DNA of 64,000 nt from Cichorium intybus (Eukaryota; Streptophyta; Magnoliopsida; Asterales; Asteraceae), in NCBI GenBank assembly GCA_023525715.1, contig CM042015.1, positions 82,788,250-82,852,249 of the forward strand, in the 5' to 3' direction. Below are positions 1-16,365 of this stretch, piece after piece. The position numbers were made by a program, and so were the translations under genes. Position 1 is the first letter of the stretch; each line of letters begins with the position of its first letter. Below the pieces are notes generated by a model that worked only from the letters and a program-made list of their open reading frames with translations, made no database searches and had not been told where the DNA came from.

Positions 1-578
1 TATTGAGGAATTGAATTGAAATTTTACTGAGCATGTTCATTGTCTTTATACCTGAAGACATTTAATATAGACATTCAATAAAGAAAAGGGTGGATGTTTT
101 TTTGGCCTGATTTGGTGTTTAAATCGGTTTAGTTGCAACCTGTAAACAAGGCGTGAAGCCTACCCTTTTCAGTCGTGAACATCACCAGCACCCACCGTCG
201 TCTCTCCTTCCTCCCTCTGACAGTAGCCTTCCCTTTCCCGATCAACAATCCGATCATCATCGCTACTCTCTCTGTCTCGCTTGTTGTCGGAATCGCCGGT
301 CGTCCTCCCCAATCGTGATGGCGGCAACCATTGTTGGTGATGTTCATCTCCTGGCCTCGTTTCTCTCTCTCCCTCGATGCCTCTCGTTTCTCGTTCTGAA
401 ATCACACAGCAAAGAGACTAAGACAGGCATCTCCTTTGTATAATCTATTTTAATCGTATCTTATTGTGGTTTTTATTAGCCGTAAATGGAAATCAAAATT
501 ATCATGCGTGGAGTTTAAATATAATCATCATGTGTCTCCAATGAAAACATGGTTGCGATGTGATATTGTCAAGTGCTC
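1..578. other. Unannotated flank, pyrimidine-rich
   Basis: No gene is supported here. Positions 150-420 are rich in CT and CCA triplets on the plus strand, like a 5' UTR or leader of a plant gene, and short open frames arise from that composition. No conserved domain, splice-bounded exon or transposon terminus was recognised. Confidence 0.5.
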
Positions 579-729
579 TAGGTGCTTTGGAATTCCTTGG
601 ATCGTTGAAGATGTTCCGGAAGGTTTTCCTATGAAAATTAGTTCGGTTGTTCAAAATCGTGGGTCCATACCACTTTTCTGGTCACAAGAAACTTCACGCC
701 TGAATATAAAGCCTGATATTATGTGTATG
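579..729 (+). pseudogene. Exon fragment of a SAC-domain phosphoinositide phosphatase
   Basis: From about 601 the plus-strand frame reads IVEDVPEG, followed shortly by SSVVQNRGSIPLFWSQE and then TSRLNIKPDI. This closely resembles the conserved block of plant SAC-domain (Sac1/FIG4-type) phosphoinositide phosphatases, which remove phosphates from membrane phosphoinositides. The match is confined to about 43 residues, the size of one exon. A possible acceptor AG lies at 579-580, and a possible donor (AT followed by GTGTATGG) lies at about 722-723. Residues before IVEDVPEG have no family resemblance and are probably intron. The catalytic CX5R block and the other exons were not found in the window. 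A hAT element is inserted right after the exon. It could be an exon of a live gene continuing leftward or an isolated duplicated fragment; the absence of neighbouring exons favours a fragment. The family call is recalled, not searched. Confidence 0.7.
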
Positions 730-737
730 GTTTTCAT

Positions 738-1394
738 TAGGGGTGAGCAAAAACCGAACCGAATTACCGAATTACCGAAATAACCGCAATTACCGAAACT
801 GATTTACCGAAACCGATATAACAACCGCAACTGCGGTTTTAGAATCTCAAAAACCGAACTTATTCGGTACGGTACGGTTTTAGAGGTCTTTACCGCCGAA
901 ATTACCGCACCGCACCGCATTATTTTACATGTTAATAATTATTATATATATAATATATATTCTATAATTTGATACAAAGCGGCATTTTGGTCTTGTTTAA
1001 TTGCTCCTTGAAATCTGACTTTTATGCCCTTCATTGCTAAGACACAGTAGAGCTTTATTCTTTTGGCTTTTAATACACCTGATGGAATTTTGGCATTATT
1101 TTACTTGGTTGCTACTCATTCGAATGTTGTTTGTTTGTTGCATTTTAGTTTGGTTTATTTCCTGTTTGAAAAGTGTTAATTTAATATTTACGGGTTTCAA
1201 GAAACCGCACCAATAGCATTATACGGTGATTACCGAAACCGTAACGAATTACCGCATTACCGCATAAATTACCGCATTACCGAACCGCAATAATTGCCGC
1301 AGTTTGCGGTTTTACAATTCCAATTACCGCACTTCGCGGTAACGGTAACGGTATTTTACTAAAACCGCACCGTACCGCACCACGCTCACCCCTA
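738..1394. mobile_element. Non-autonomous hAT element (MITE-like) with 8-bp TSD
   Basis: The element begins TAGGGGTGAGC and ends GCTCACCCCTA, an 11-bp perfect terminal inverted repeat typical of hAT transposons. It is flanked by an exact 8-bp direct repeat, GTTTTCAT, at 730-737 and 1395-1402, the target-site duplication length of hAT. The 657-bp interior has no transposase frame. Both subterminal regions are packed with variants of TTACCGAAACCG and ACCGCATTACCG in both orientations, as expected for transposase-binding subterminal repeats. It must have been moved in trans by an hAT transposase. It sits immediately 3' of the SAC exon. Confidence 0.9.
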
Positions 1395-1402
1395 GTTTTC
1401 AT

Positions 1403-4348
<2,946 letters not shown>

Positions 4349-4353
4349 GTTTA

Positions 4354-4550
4354 TATTAAATATCTTGATCAAGTTTCAAAGAGAAGAGAGGGAAGTGAGG
4401 CTAGGGTTTGAGAGAGATTGCATTTACTGAAAATAGAATGCTTAACCTAATACAAGGAGGGAAAACAATATATACAAAGGGGCCAAAGGGCTAGATGAAA
4501 CTAGTGGGCTAAAAAGGCCCAAACATAAAAAAACATTTAATGGGCTAACA
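4354..4550 (-). repeat. 3' LTR of copia A
   Basis: 197 bp, matching 9010-9206 except for about four substitutions. It ends CTAACA just before the polypurine tract complement. The outer terminus reads TA instead of TG, a decayed end. Confidence 0.95.
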
Positions 4551-4566
4551 TCCCCTCTCAAACTCA
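4551..4566 (-). other. Polypurine tract of copia A
   Basis: The minus strand reads TGAGTTTGAGAGGGGA directly before the 3' LTR. This is the purine-rich primer for plus-strand DNA synthesis and it overlaps the end of the pol frame. Confidence 0.85.
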
Positions 4567-7500
4567 CAATGCGACAGCTATAAGCATTGAGAGTTTGTCA
4601 CACAAAAAACGAAATCGAGAACCAGACAATGCCTTCGTAAACATATCAGCAATCTGAAGGGTTGAAGGAACATGCGGCAAGGTGATGGTCCCAAGTTGAA
4701 GATGATGACGAGTGAAATGGCAATCAATTTCTATATGTTTTGTTCGTTCATGAAAAACCGAATTCTTGGCAATCTGTATTGCACTGTTGTTGTCACAGTG
4801 CAAAGGAGTAGGATGAGAAGCGTCAACTCCCATATCAGCAAGAAGCCAACGTAGCCAAACAATCTCACAAGTGGTGACAGCCATAGCTCGATACTCAGCT
4901 TCAGTAGAGGACCGAGAGACAACATCTTGTTTCTTACTCTTCCATGAAATCAATGAGTCTCCAAGAAAGATGCAAAAACCAGTGGTGGATTTTCGATCAT
5001 GAGGATCGCTATCCCAATCAGCATCGCTATATGCACACAACTTGAGTGAGGACATGGAAGGAAACACAAGGGTTTGGAATTGAGTGCCCCGAAGATATCT
5101 CAAGATACGAAGAACAGCTCCCCAATGAACAGTAGAAGGAGCGGTAACAAACTGGCTAACCACATGAACTGCATGAGAGATGTCTGGTCGAGTAACAGTA
5201 AGATAAACCAAACTTCCCACAATAGTTCGATATAGGCTTGGATCTGACAAAGGGACACCGTCTGTTGGAGAATACCTGGCATTAGTCTCCAGGGGAGTAT
5301 CAGCTGTCCTGTTGTCAGAGAGTCGAGCACGTTCAAATAGTTCAGAGATATACTTTGTCTGAGATAAAAGATAACCTTTTGAAGATTGTGCAACTTCAAT
5401 CCCTAAGAAATAACGTAGCAATCCCAAGTCTTTCATAGCAAAACGGTAAGCCAAATCACGTTTCAAAGATTCTATACCATCATGATCATCACCGGTAATA
5501 ATCATGTCATCAACATACAAGGATAGGAGAATCCGACCTGCATTCGTGCATCTAACGAATAATGCTGAATCATGATTACTAGGAGTAAAACCGAGAGAAG
5601 TAATCACAGTAGAGAATTTCTCAAACCAAGCACGAGGGGCTTGTTTGAGACCCTACAAGGCTTTCCTAAGCCGACAAACTTCACCTGGTTGGTGAGCAAT
5701 CCCTGGAGGAGGAGACATGTAAACTTCCTCATGAAGTTCACCGTTCAAGAATGCATTTTTGACATCCATTTGGAATATCTTCCATTGACGAATAGAGGAA
5801 ACTGCGATCAGAGTGCGGACAGTAGTCATTTTTGCCACTGGGGCAAAAGTCTCCTCATAATCCATACCATATTGCTGTGAGTATCCTTTTGCAACCAACC
5901 TTGCCTTATATCTTTCAATTGAGCCATCGGACTTGGTTTTGATCTTATATACCCAACGACAACCAATCGTACGCTTTCCATGAGGAAGCTGTACCAGATC
6001 CCACGTATGAGTCTGATAAAGAGCTGTAAGCTCTTCCGCCATAGCATTCTGCCAACGAAAATCAGAAACAGCTTCTTTGTAAGACTCCGGTTCAGAAAGC
6101 CGATGTACATTTGCAATAAAAGATGCAAATGCTGGCGAATAAGAAGAATATACAAAATCTGGCAGTTTAGTAGTCTTATGAGTACGTACAGGTCTCGATG
6201 GTGGTGAAGATGGCGGTGAATGATTTTCTTGAGCGACAACAGGAGTGGGAGCAGTGGCAGACTGAGCAGGAGGGTTGTCTGGAGCTATGGAAGCATCATC
6301 AACTGGGGCACTAGATGTAGTGTCATCACTATCAATGGTAAAAGGATCAATATTTTGAAGTTCTGACCGAGTCATGTTGTGAGACTGTACAGGAATAGCA
6401 TAGTAAGGAATGTGCTCCAAAAAGGTAACATGTCGAGAGACATACAATTTCTGACTCGCCGGGTCATAACACCGATATCCTTTCTGACCAATACCATATC
6501 CCAAGAATACACAAAGGGCCGACTTTGGAGACAACTTGTTTCGTTCTACATGAGGTCGTAAGACAAAGCAGGTGTACCCAAATACCCGTAAAGATGAATA
6601 ATCAGGTAATTGACCATACAACTTTTCATAAGGAGACATTCCAGAGTTGTGGCGAGTAGGGATGCGATTAATCACATAGGTAGCAGTAAGGATAGCTTCT
6701 CCCCAAAAGACACCAGGAACATCAGAAGATAATAACAAAGACCGTGCCGTTTCTACAAGGTGTCGATGTTTCCGTTCTGCTATGCCATTCTGTTGAGGAG
6801 TAGCAGTACATGATGATTGGTGAACAGTCCCATCAGATGCTAGTAACTGAGTAAAATCATTAGAAGTATATTCCCCTCCTAAATCACACCGGAAGCATTT
6901 TATGACAGCAGAGTGTTGGGTCTTCACAAGAGCTCTGAAATTGCTATAAATGACAAAGAAATCTGACCTGCGCTTCATAAGATAAACCCATGTATAACGA
7001 GTATAATCATCAATGAACGAAACATAATAAGGCGATCCTCCTTTGGAGGTTATTGGGGAAGGACCCCACACATCAGAATACACAAGATCAAAAGGAGCAA
7101 ACGAACGAGTGACACTATTATTAAAAGGTAAGGCAGAGAACTTTGCCAGTTTACAACCACAACAATCAGAAATGTCAACATTGTTCAAACGACCTAACAC
7201 ACCAGTAGAGGATAAAAACTGTAAACGTGAAGCTGAAACATGACCCAAACGGGAGTGCCAAAGATAAAAATTTGAAGACGAATGACTTAAACGAAAAGAC
7301 GACAAATCAACACTAGAGGCCGCAATATCAAAAACTTGGAGCTGCTCCAAAACATAAAGCTCCCCAAGTTTACGGCCGATCCCAGTCACCCTCCGAGACT
7401 GTGGGTCCTGTACACAACAAAGAGAATCATAAAAGAAGACCCAATAGCCAGATTTACACAACTGACTGACCGAAACAAGATTCAAAGCAAGTATGGGAAT

Positions 7501-8757
7501 ATAATAGACATTAGTGAGAGAGATATGGGGGGTAACAACAGGACCAATACCCTCAACTGGCATAGGTGTAGCACTAGCTGACATAACAGAAACATGAGGA
7601 CTAGCTGATAACGAAGAAAAGGATGACAAATGTGGTGACATATGATGAGATGCACCAGAATCCAATATCCATAAGGATGAAGGAATACCTGAAGGACTAG
7701 ATGCTGATAGACCTGTGTGAGACATAGATGTTGACATGGCAGTAGGATTGGAAGCAATGAACTGACGAAATTGCTCAAAAACCTGTGGATCCAAAGCTGA
7801 TGGTGGTGTCATATTCAAATCGTTCTCTGTAGAAGGTACAGTAGCAGCAGCAGTGAACTGTGGAGGACGAAATGGTGGAAATGATGGACGTTGTTGAAAC
7901 TGTCCAGGAGGCCTGTTGAACTGTGGGGGCTGAAACTGTCCAGATGGTCTTGTTTGGTTTTGATAATTTCCCTTCCCCAACAGCAATGGACATTGAGACT
8001 TCCAATGATTTTTCTTTTTACAAAATGCACACTCATCAAATGCAACTTTCGGCTTAAACTGTCCAGATGGTCTTGTTTGGTTTTGAACAGCAAAGACAGT
8101 AGGTGTGGCTACTGCCTTAGACCCTTTGTCATATTGGGACTTGATACGGGTTTCCTCGGCAATCAACTCATGAACAACTGAATCCACTGTGGGAAGAGGA
8201 GTACGATGAAGGATTGTCCCACGTAAGCCTTCAAAATCAGACCTTAATGCCATCAAAAACTGGACCAATCTCTGCTCTTCCCTTCTTGCAATGTAAGGCT
8301 TGAAAGCCTTTAGTTCTGCAGATTCAGTGAGAGCTAATTGATCCCACAAATCAGACATAGAAGCATAAAAATCCTGAATACTTAGACTGTTTTGTTGGAG
8401 GGCTCGGATATCAAATTCTAGCTGATACTGTTTTGCAAAATTAGATTGAGTATACAGCCTTTCCAAATGGTCCCAAACTTCTTTTGCTGTGTCATACTTT
8501 GCTAACTGGGTGCCAATTGACTGAATGACAGAATTATTAATCCATGTAATAATTTTGGAATTATCAGTCTCCCAAGATTCCAATAAAATAGCAAAATTGA
8601 CAGCCTTGTCATCTGTTGGTTTTCCCTTTATACCTGTAACAATCCCCCACATAGCCTTGCCCCGTAAAAAATTCTTCATTACATAACTCCAATATGCATA
8701 GTTTTTACCATTCAGTTGTGTACTAATGGACTGAAGAGAGTCATCTCTTGGAGCCAT
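4564..8757 (-). pseudogene. Copia A gag-pol polyprotein, one in-frame stop
   Basis: One minus-strand frame of 1398 codons starts at ATG 8757. Order of domains: gag; a CX2CX4HX4C zinc knuckle (CAFCKKKNHWKSQC); aspartic protease WILDSGASHH with Asp about residue 366; GAG-pre-integrase with HSRLGH; integrase with its acidic residues and TPQQNGIAERK; reverse transcriptase; and RNase H ending in CDNNSAIQ and ADMFTKAL. A TAG at 5653-5655 (codon 1035) interrupts the RT between RLRKAL and GLKQAPRAW, where related elements normally have Tyr. The catalytic YVDD (about residue 1081) and all of RNase H lie after the stop, in the same frame. No other lesion was seen, so this is a recently disabled copy. 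A product ending at 5656 would contain gag, protease and integrase but no active RT. Confidence 0.93.
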
Positions 8758-8997
8758 AATATCAATAGACAGTCAAGCAAATATTCCAAAATTGCCCTTA
8801 TGCAGATGAACAAACAACCCAATAATAGCAGCAACAATTAACTCTCAAAATCAAACATTCAACCCAGAAACGAAGCAGAAAATCAACCAAATCGAGCCGA
8901 AAATATCAATCGGTACACATAAATGAAGCAGAAAATCATACCAAAAGTTCGATCCGCGCATCGTCGTGCCTGCTACAAAGAACCCCTTAACAATCTA

Positions 8998-9009
8998 GCT
9001 CTGATACCA
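8998..9009 (-). other. Primer-binding site of copia A
   Basis: The minus strand reads TGGTATCAGAGC immediately after the 5' LTR. It is complementary to the 3' end of initiator methionine tRNA, the usual plant copia primer. Confidence 0.93.
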
Positions 9010-9206
9010 TGTTAAATATCTTGATCAAGTTTCAAAGAGAAGAGAGGGAAGAGAGGCTAGGGTTTGAGAGAGATTGCATTTACTGAAAATAGAATGCTTA
9101 ACCTAATACAAGGAGGGAAAACAATATATACAAAGGGGCCAAAGGGCTAGATGAAACTAGTGGGCTAAAAAGGCCCAAACATAAAAAAACATTTAATAAG
9201 CTAACA
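9010..9206 (-). repeat. 5' LTR of copia A
   Basis: 197 bp with intact TG...CA ends. As 5' LTR of a minus-strand element it should hold the promoter, but no convincing TATA box was identified. Confidence 0.95.
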
Positions 9207-9211
9207 ATTTA

Positions 9212-9322
9212 AATTATAATTTAGTTTGCTCCGTTTTTGCTTTTCAGACTCCTATTTTAGTTTTGATTTTGATTATTATGTTTTTGATTTCAGTTGTTGG
9301 TAATAGTGCTTCAAAAGAGAGA

Positions 9323-9361
<39 letters not shown>

Positions 9362-11352
9362 TCAAGTTTGGACATGATGTTTACTTAAATTAAAAGATTT
9401 AATGCATATGTTTAATATGTATTTTTTCCATTCATTTTCTTAAATCATTTTGAGATTTTGTATTCTAATTCAAGTTTTATTCCAAGTAGTTATACATGCT
9501 ACCTCATTCCTAAAAATGATATTTTATACTCCACTTTGTAATGATGAGTATTGGACTCATAGTGAATTTAAATGCAGAAATTAGACTAATATGTCACATA
9601 TTTGGTTTTTGTAGGTGCCGCAATTTTAAGATCACAAAATCTTCACATAGGGGTAAGAAGTGCCGTTAAAACTGAGGCCAGGACGCCAAGCATGTTTTTT
9701 ATTATCTCATTATGCTTCACCCTGCCTCATCCCTCCTCGAAGCACTTTTAATCATTTTTCTTGCCATCCTTAAGAGGTTTTCACCGCCTCGTATCAATCC
9801 CTAAACATAACTGCTTTCATGATAGGTAGTATGTAAATACCAAGGAAAACATTATTGAAGCTGTCGACGCTTCAGCCATCCTCCTTATTAACAATTGTAC
9901 ATGTATGTATCTAGCTTATTTAGACATTTAGAAAATGCAGAAACTATTTAATTACCAAAAAGCTAGATCTTGACATCATCAATGTTTAGTATTTCATAGA
10001 AATTTTCAAGATGGTGTGTGAACAGATGAACCAGATTGGCATCCCAGTAGTCATGCTCCACAATGTGATGGTGAAAGCTTGAAAATAGAATCTCTAGAAA
10101 AACATGAATGGTAAGGTTATTATAAACTGATGAAAACCAATCTTAAATAAATGGAAGTTTGGTGTTTTGCTATAATTTTAACTTCGCTTTTTTTAGGTCC
10201 AAAATGAAACATTGTTCTAAAAAATATGCATATTTGTGCGTAAGGATTCTTTTTTGTGTGACTGATGCTTCAAACAAGAAGCATATATTTGCATAATGAA
10301 GACATTATGCATCCCAACATTCAAAAGAGTTATGTTGACGGGTTAGATGCGGTACTCTCTATCTCATTATTTTTATTTTATGGTGGAGTATCAGTAATTT
10401 GTAAGGGTTAGATGTGGATGTCCTGATCACTCTAACTCGCATGTTGGTGAACCAAGCCGATAAATAAGAACGTCTCACATGTTGTCGTCAAGGAAGAACA
10501 TGCAAACGACGAGGTCAGATGTTTACTCTTTTTAATCTATAGTTATAACTAAGACTTGATTAGTTATTTTTTGTTAACTAAGAACAATTTTTTGACATTT
10601 CGGCCCAATACTCAGCTGGCTCTTTGACCTTGAAGAACCAAGTTAAACTCAAGTTTAGTTGTAGAAGAAATTGTGCTTTTTTCATATGTACCTCGATACT
10701 TCGGGTTTATTTTTTGTTGAGCCCATAATTGAAAATTGTTGACTCATTAAGTGATTCTATTTATAAACTTAAAGATACACAAGTCACGGGTTCCTTGCCT
10801 TGCTATTGATTTAAGTCTAAGATTAGTATTGTGAATATAAGTTTTGTTTGGCATCATTCTCTCACGATTTCTTCATTATGGAACCCCGATTCTGAATTTG
10901 TATCATTGTGAAGGGAGTCATAAACCAATCAGAATTATGCTGACTACCAATATAGTTCAATTTTGAAATCCCAATCAAACCTCCTTATCATTCTACACAC
11001 ACACATACACACAACACATCTGAAGATTATGCTAATTATTTTTTCATGTTTTAAATAATTATTTTTTTCTAGGATCTTAGGATGTTGGTCCGAATCGTAC
11101 GATATGATCTTGCAAACCCAAAAACAATCCTAGGTAAGGATCCAGATCTTGACATTAGGATACTTTTATTTTTAAAACATAACAACGAACTTTTTTTAAT
11201 CTAAGCAACAACCCTCCGGTTCCAACATCCACCGTATTGCGGGGATACAAACCGAATTATCCAAAAACCAGATAATTCATAGTTTCATACCCAAAGGACA
11301 TTAACCATGAATAAAAAGTAATTGTCGAACCTACCCCCTCCTCATTAGCACT
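9212..11352. other. Gene-poor region right of copia A
   Basis: No supported gene. The stretch at 11,060-11,160 contains GATCTTAGGAT- and GATCTTGCAA-type words that resemble the GATC-rich repeat at 14.4-14.9 kb. A (CA)n-like patch lies at about 10,995-11,015. Some segments, such as 9615-9790, have higher complexity, but no frame or family was recognised. Confidence 0.4.
9316..9361. repeat. (GA)n microsatellite
   Basis: A GA dinucleotide run with one interruption (GATAGA). Confidence 0.95.
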
Positions 11353-11379
11353 CCGCCTAATTGCGCGGGTACACCACTA

Positions 11380-11380
<1 letters not shown>
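11353..11380 (+). mobile_element. Degenerate Helitron-like 3' terminus
   Basis: CCGCCTAATTGCGCGG (two mismatches from the perfect palindrome CCGCGCAATTGCGCGG) is followed 8 bases later by CTAG at 11,377-11,380 and then T. A short GC-rich hairpin before CTRR, with insertion between A and T, is the diagnostic 3' end of plant Helitrons. The next bases are the (TA)n tract, consistent with an AT target. The 5' TC end and any Rep/helicase gene were not found, so this is at most a short non-autonomous copy or a fragment. Confidence 0.45.

Positions 11381-11460
<80 letters not shown>
11381..11460. repeat. (TA)n tract flanking foldback element M1
   Basis: 40 TA units, starting right after the Helitron-like CTAG and ending at the left terminus of foldback element M1. 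Confidence 0.97.

Positions 11461-12414
<954 letters not shown>

Positions 12415-12486
<72 letters not shown>
12415..12486. repeat. (TA)n tract right of M2
   Basis: 36 TA units closing the TA-M1-TA-M2-TA composite. Confidence 0.97.
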
Positions 12487-12490
<4 letters not shown>

Positions 12491-14447
12491 AGTTGCCTTA
12501 TAATATTAGGGATTTTTTGGTCATAAGGCAGAAGCTGGAAACGATTTCTGGAGCGTAGATTTATGGTTTTTGAACCTATTTTTAAATCTCTATTCAACAT
12601 TGATGTGAAATCAATCTCTATTCGCCCTTTTAGGTTTTCTAAACTATCTGCAAAATTTCTCGATCTCTATTATCCGTTGTCGTAGAAGCAATCAACCAAT
12701 CGACGTGCTATTAGTTATATCTCATCAAACCGCACCCTCAAGAATAATATGTACTTAACTCTCTATTTTCTCTGCTTTTCCTTGATTAAAATCAGCCATT
12801 TGATTTCTCATTTAATAGGATAGGACTAATATGTGTTTCCATGTATATTGAGTTTTCTTACTGACTTATTGTCATGTGAATCGATTTTTGTTGATTTTGT
12901 TGCCTTCATTGTTGAATTTATTGATCTGTTTGTTGAAAGCTACACTTTTTTTATCTGCTCGGTGTTAATAGCTATTTAGAAGCAACATAAGTCTTTGTTG
13001 TTTATATATTTCGGTATAAGAATTGTGTTGCACACTTCCAATATTTGCTTTGTAAGATTAAATTGCTGGTAAGAGCAATCAATACTTGCAAGTCTGAGAT
13101 CTTATTGTTTAACTGCTTTATGATACTTGCAGTTTTTGCTTCGTGAGATTCAATTGTTTTATGATGATTTTTATAAAGTTTAATTGCATATTATGATGAC
13201 TTTTTACTATAAATTTTTGTATTTTAAAAGGCCTCATTTTTTATATTGTCCCAGGCCTCATTTTTTATATTGCCCCGAGCCTTAAATCGGCTTGGACGGG
13301 CCTGGAAGTCGAAAGGTTGAAGACAATCTTATAGATATTTACCCAAATTCAAGGTTTAATATTAAATTTTTAAAAAGAAAAAATAACCAATATATCCATG
13401 TCACCATGTGCACTCCTAGTAGATATACGCACACGGTAAAACCGGGAACTATAGGATATATACCTTTTATTAGCAGGTATTTTTTTAGTTTAGGGATGCA
13501 AAATACTAAAAAGAAAGAGTAACCAAATGAAATCAAAACTCATATTTTATTATTTTATTGGGTAACAATGACATTAACCCTTTAAATAAAAAAATTGATA
13601 AAATGTTACAGTGGAAAATTGTAATAGATATCTTATGATTTATATTCAACTAGGACGTGAAGATAAACACAAAACCAGCAAAACCAGTGATTGTAGCATA
13701 TATGCCAATCCTTATGCACACAGGTTATTCGAAATATAAGCGACGATTTGAGGTACTATATTATATTCAACTTTTGTTTTTTTCTCGTTTACTATATATT
13801 GCGTATGGTGATTAGATGCGGTAAATAAGTTTCATAGGATAAAAACGGCCCTGTGGCCGATACCGACGGGATAGTTCTCTGCAGTCTGCATGCAATAAAA
13901 AACTCCAATTTTACAAGCAATATAAATTAATAATCATACAGTAACATATTAGAAGTCGAGAACAGCTTGTCCATTGTTTCTTCTTAGCGGGCTAAATGCG
14001 AAGTTAAATAATAGGAAAGTTTATTAACCGTCCTGGGCTACTTGATATGTAATATACGTGGGCCAAAATAAGTTTAGGTAGGAATTGAAGTATATTTTCT
14101 TATTTCATAACCTAAGAGTATACTATTATATCGTTTAATAATTTAATCAAAACAAATGCTCTTAATTATATTGAATAAAAGTTTTGATATGTTTCCCAAG
14201 GTGTATAGGTTAATATTTTGGACAATGGTACGATTTAATTACTCTTTTCAAAAGTTTTAAGATATTTACGTGGCATTAAAATTAGTATTTGACACCTAAC
14301 TGTTAATAGATATAAATATGTATCCAGTTCGACGGTTATAACTTATAAGAGACTATGAACAACACAAAAGGTTTATTATGGCTTCTTTCTTTAAATTAAT
14401 TGAAACCTCCACTATGTTGTTTTACGTTTGATCTTACACATGTTTTA
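12487..14447. other. Gene-poor AT-rich region
   Basis: No supported gene. A near-perfect direct duplication of about 30 bp (GGCCTCATTTTTTATATTG) occurs at about 13,230 and 13,255. The 65-76-codon frames on both strands at 13,292-13,536 overlap each other and match nothing I recognise. Confidence 0.4.
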
Positions 14448-14915
14448 CGCAAGATTGTCAAGATCGGGATCTTACCTAATATCGTTCTATGCTTTGCAAG
14501 ATCGTGATCGGGATTGGGATTGGAAGATCATACCAATGAACTAGTCTTGAAATTTGCTTCAAATGTCATACTTTGTACAATACATATTATAAGTTAATGT
14601 TGATCATCAAAATACTCCGCTTAATTCGAGATGAAAAATATGAAGTGTAAATGCTATGTGAAGCTTATTGCAACATGCGATGCTCGATTTCAAGTTGAAT
14701 GAATGATTTTTTTAGGTTTAACTATATAATAAATAGTTAAATACTAAAGAGGTGGGATATGATCAAATTAAGATATTAATATCCTAGTTAGGATCCTAAG
14801 ATCCTGATATAAATCTTGCTTCAGATAGATCCTACTGTGACCGAGATCATTTTCCAATTGAAGGATCTTAAAATCATAAGATCTTAAGATCAAGATTGAG
14901 ATATTAACAACCATG
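14448..14915. repeat. GATC-word-rich dispersed repeat, possible decayed MITE
   Basis: Both ends contain dense GATCTTA/AGATCGGGATC words. The left end reads CAAGATTGTCAAGATCGGGA and the right end, inverted, resembles it loosely (AACCATGGTTGTTAATATCT then CAATCTTGATCTTA). A related fragment lies at 11,083-11,160. The inverted ends suggest an old TIR element, but the similarity is too weak to set exact borders. Confidence 0.35.
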
Positions 14916-16264
14916 GTTTTACATAATTAGTAGAGCGTTAATAAGTCGAAAATTCATTTTTCAATATATATGTCGATAACTTTTAATATTTGCTACAAAC
15001 ACGATGAAAAAGATAGATTGGTAATGCAAGATAAGTAACACATGTACGACATCAAGATAAGTACTATGCTGTATTTCGGAGTCAACATACAAACAATGAC
15101 AATTAGTATCTAAAACTATCATCAAATCATATATACATCTCTTTAAAAGAAGCACAAATACTTACACCATCAATTTAAAACTTTCATGACTTTTCAAATC
15201 TCTCTAATAATGATTACAATTTGGTTAATTAATGTGAGATAAGTGAAAATAAAATAAATATTCTAAACTTAATTCTTCAACTTTCAACTTAACATACTTA
15301 ATTTATTGGTTTAAATTGGATGTAAAACATTATATTTTTTTAATGCTACCATATTATAATTATTAATATAACATATTTGATCTAAAAATGATGCTAAATT
15401 CAAAACATAAATCGAAATTTTGAATAAAACTTGAAACAATTGTTCGAAGATTATTTTTTCAAATAGTTCAAAAGTTCAAAACGAATATTAAGCGTAAAAC
15501 CTAAATTAAAATATCAAACTGATAAATTTTGACCATAACTATTTTTATAACAATTAAAATCTATAAAAGTTGTAGTAATTTTATTAACTAAAAATAATAA
15601 TAGTTATAAATAACATAAAATTAAAAAAAATATATTAAGTTGTCTTGAAAACAATAGTGATCTAAATTGTAATAATGATCAAAATAAAAAAATAGTCAAA
15701 TGATCATTTATTTAATTAATATTAAAAGTATATATCTAAGTTGATTAACCAAAATAATGTTGAATGTAAAACCTAAATTAAAATGCTAAATTAACAAAAT
15801 AATTTAACATAATATATTTTTTTATAATTATTCCAACAAATAGTTTTTAATAAATTAAATATAATAATAGTTATCAATAAGAAAAAATTAAAAAATATAT
15901 GATGTTTGCCTAGAAAAATAATTGATATTTGAGAAAACAATCATGATCGAAATATAAAAAATAAGTTTTATTAAACTAAAATAACTATAATAATAAATAA
16001 TAATAATATTAAATAAAATTTATATTAAGTTTTATTCACATGCAACTTTCAATAGGTAAAATTAAGATAATATAATCGTAAATGATGCATATATAAACTG
16101 GTTAAACATCATGATAATTAACAATAAAAAACATAAATATATTTTTATTTTGACATACAGCCTATGGATATAGACTATTGAGATTATATTTATATGTGTA
16201 TCTATTTATCGTATATCTAACATAATTATAATATTTTATTACAATTTAATATAATAATTATAAT

Positions 16265-16365
16265 TATTTAAAGTTAATGATAATTACATAGTTATTAATA
16301 ATACATGTGAATATTTTAATTACAATATTGTATACTGCGCAACACGCGAACATTCGTCTAAGTAT
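16265..16365 (+). repeat. Dispersed repeat, copy 1 (possible Helitron 3' end relic)
   Basis: About 95 bp aligns with 17,928-18,016: TTAATGATAAT, a TTAATAAT block, TTTAATTACA, then a GC-rich GCGCAACACGCG core followed by ACATTCGTCTAAGT. The GC-rich core shortly before a CTAR-like end hints at Helitron termini, but the hairpin and CTRR-T are not intact. Confidence 0.4.

Larger units (their letters stand above)
4354..9206 (-). mobile_element. Full-length Ty1/copia retrotransposon A, minus strand
   Basis: A complete 4853-bp element with two 197-bp LTRs (4354-4550 and 9010-9206), a primer site adjoining the right LTR, a purine tract (minus strand) adjoining the left LTR, and one gag-pol reading frame on the minus strand. 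The LTRs differ at about four positions by eye (roughly 98% identity), including loss of the terminal TG in the left copy. The flanking pentamers are GTTTA (4349-4353) and ATTTA (9207-9211), a target duplication with one mismatch. Very short LTRs, a 250-bp leader and about 4.9 kb total resemble the Ale/Retrofit type of copia; that lineage call is tentative. Its frame is interrupted by one stop codon. Confidence 0.95.
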
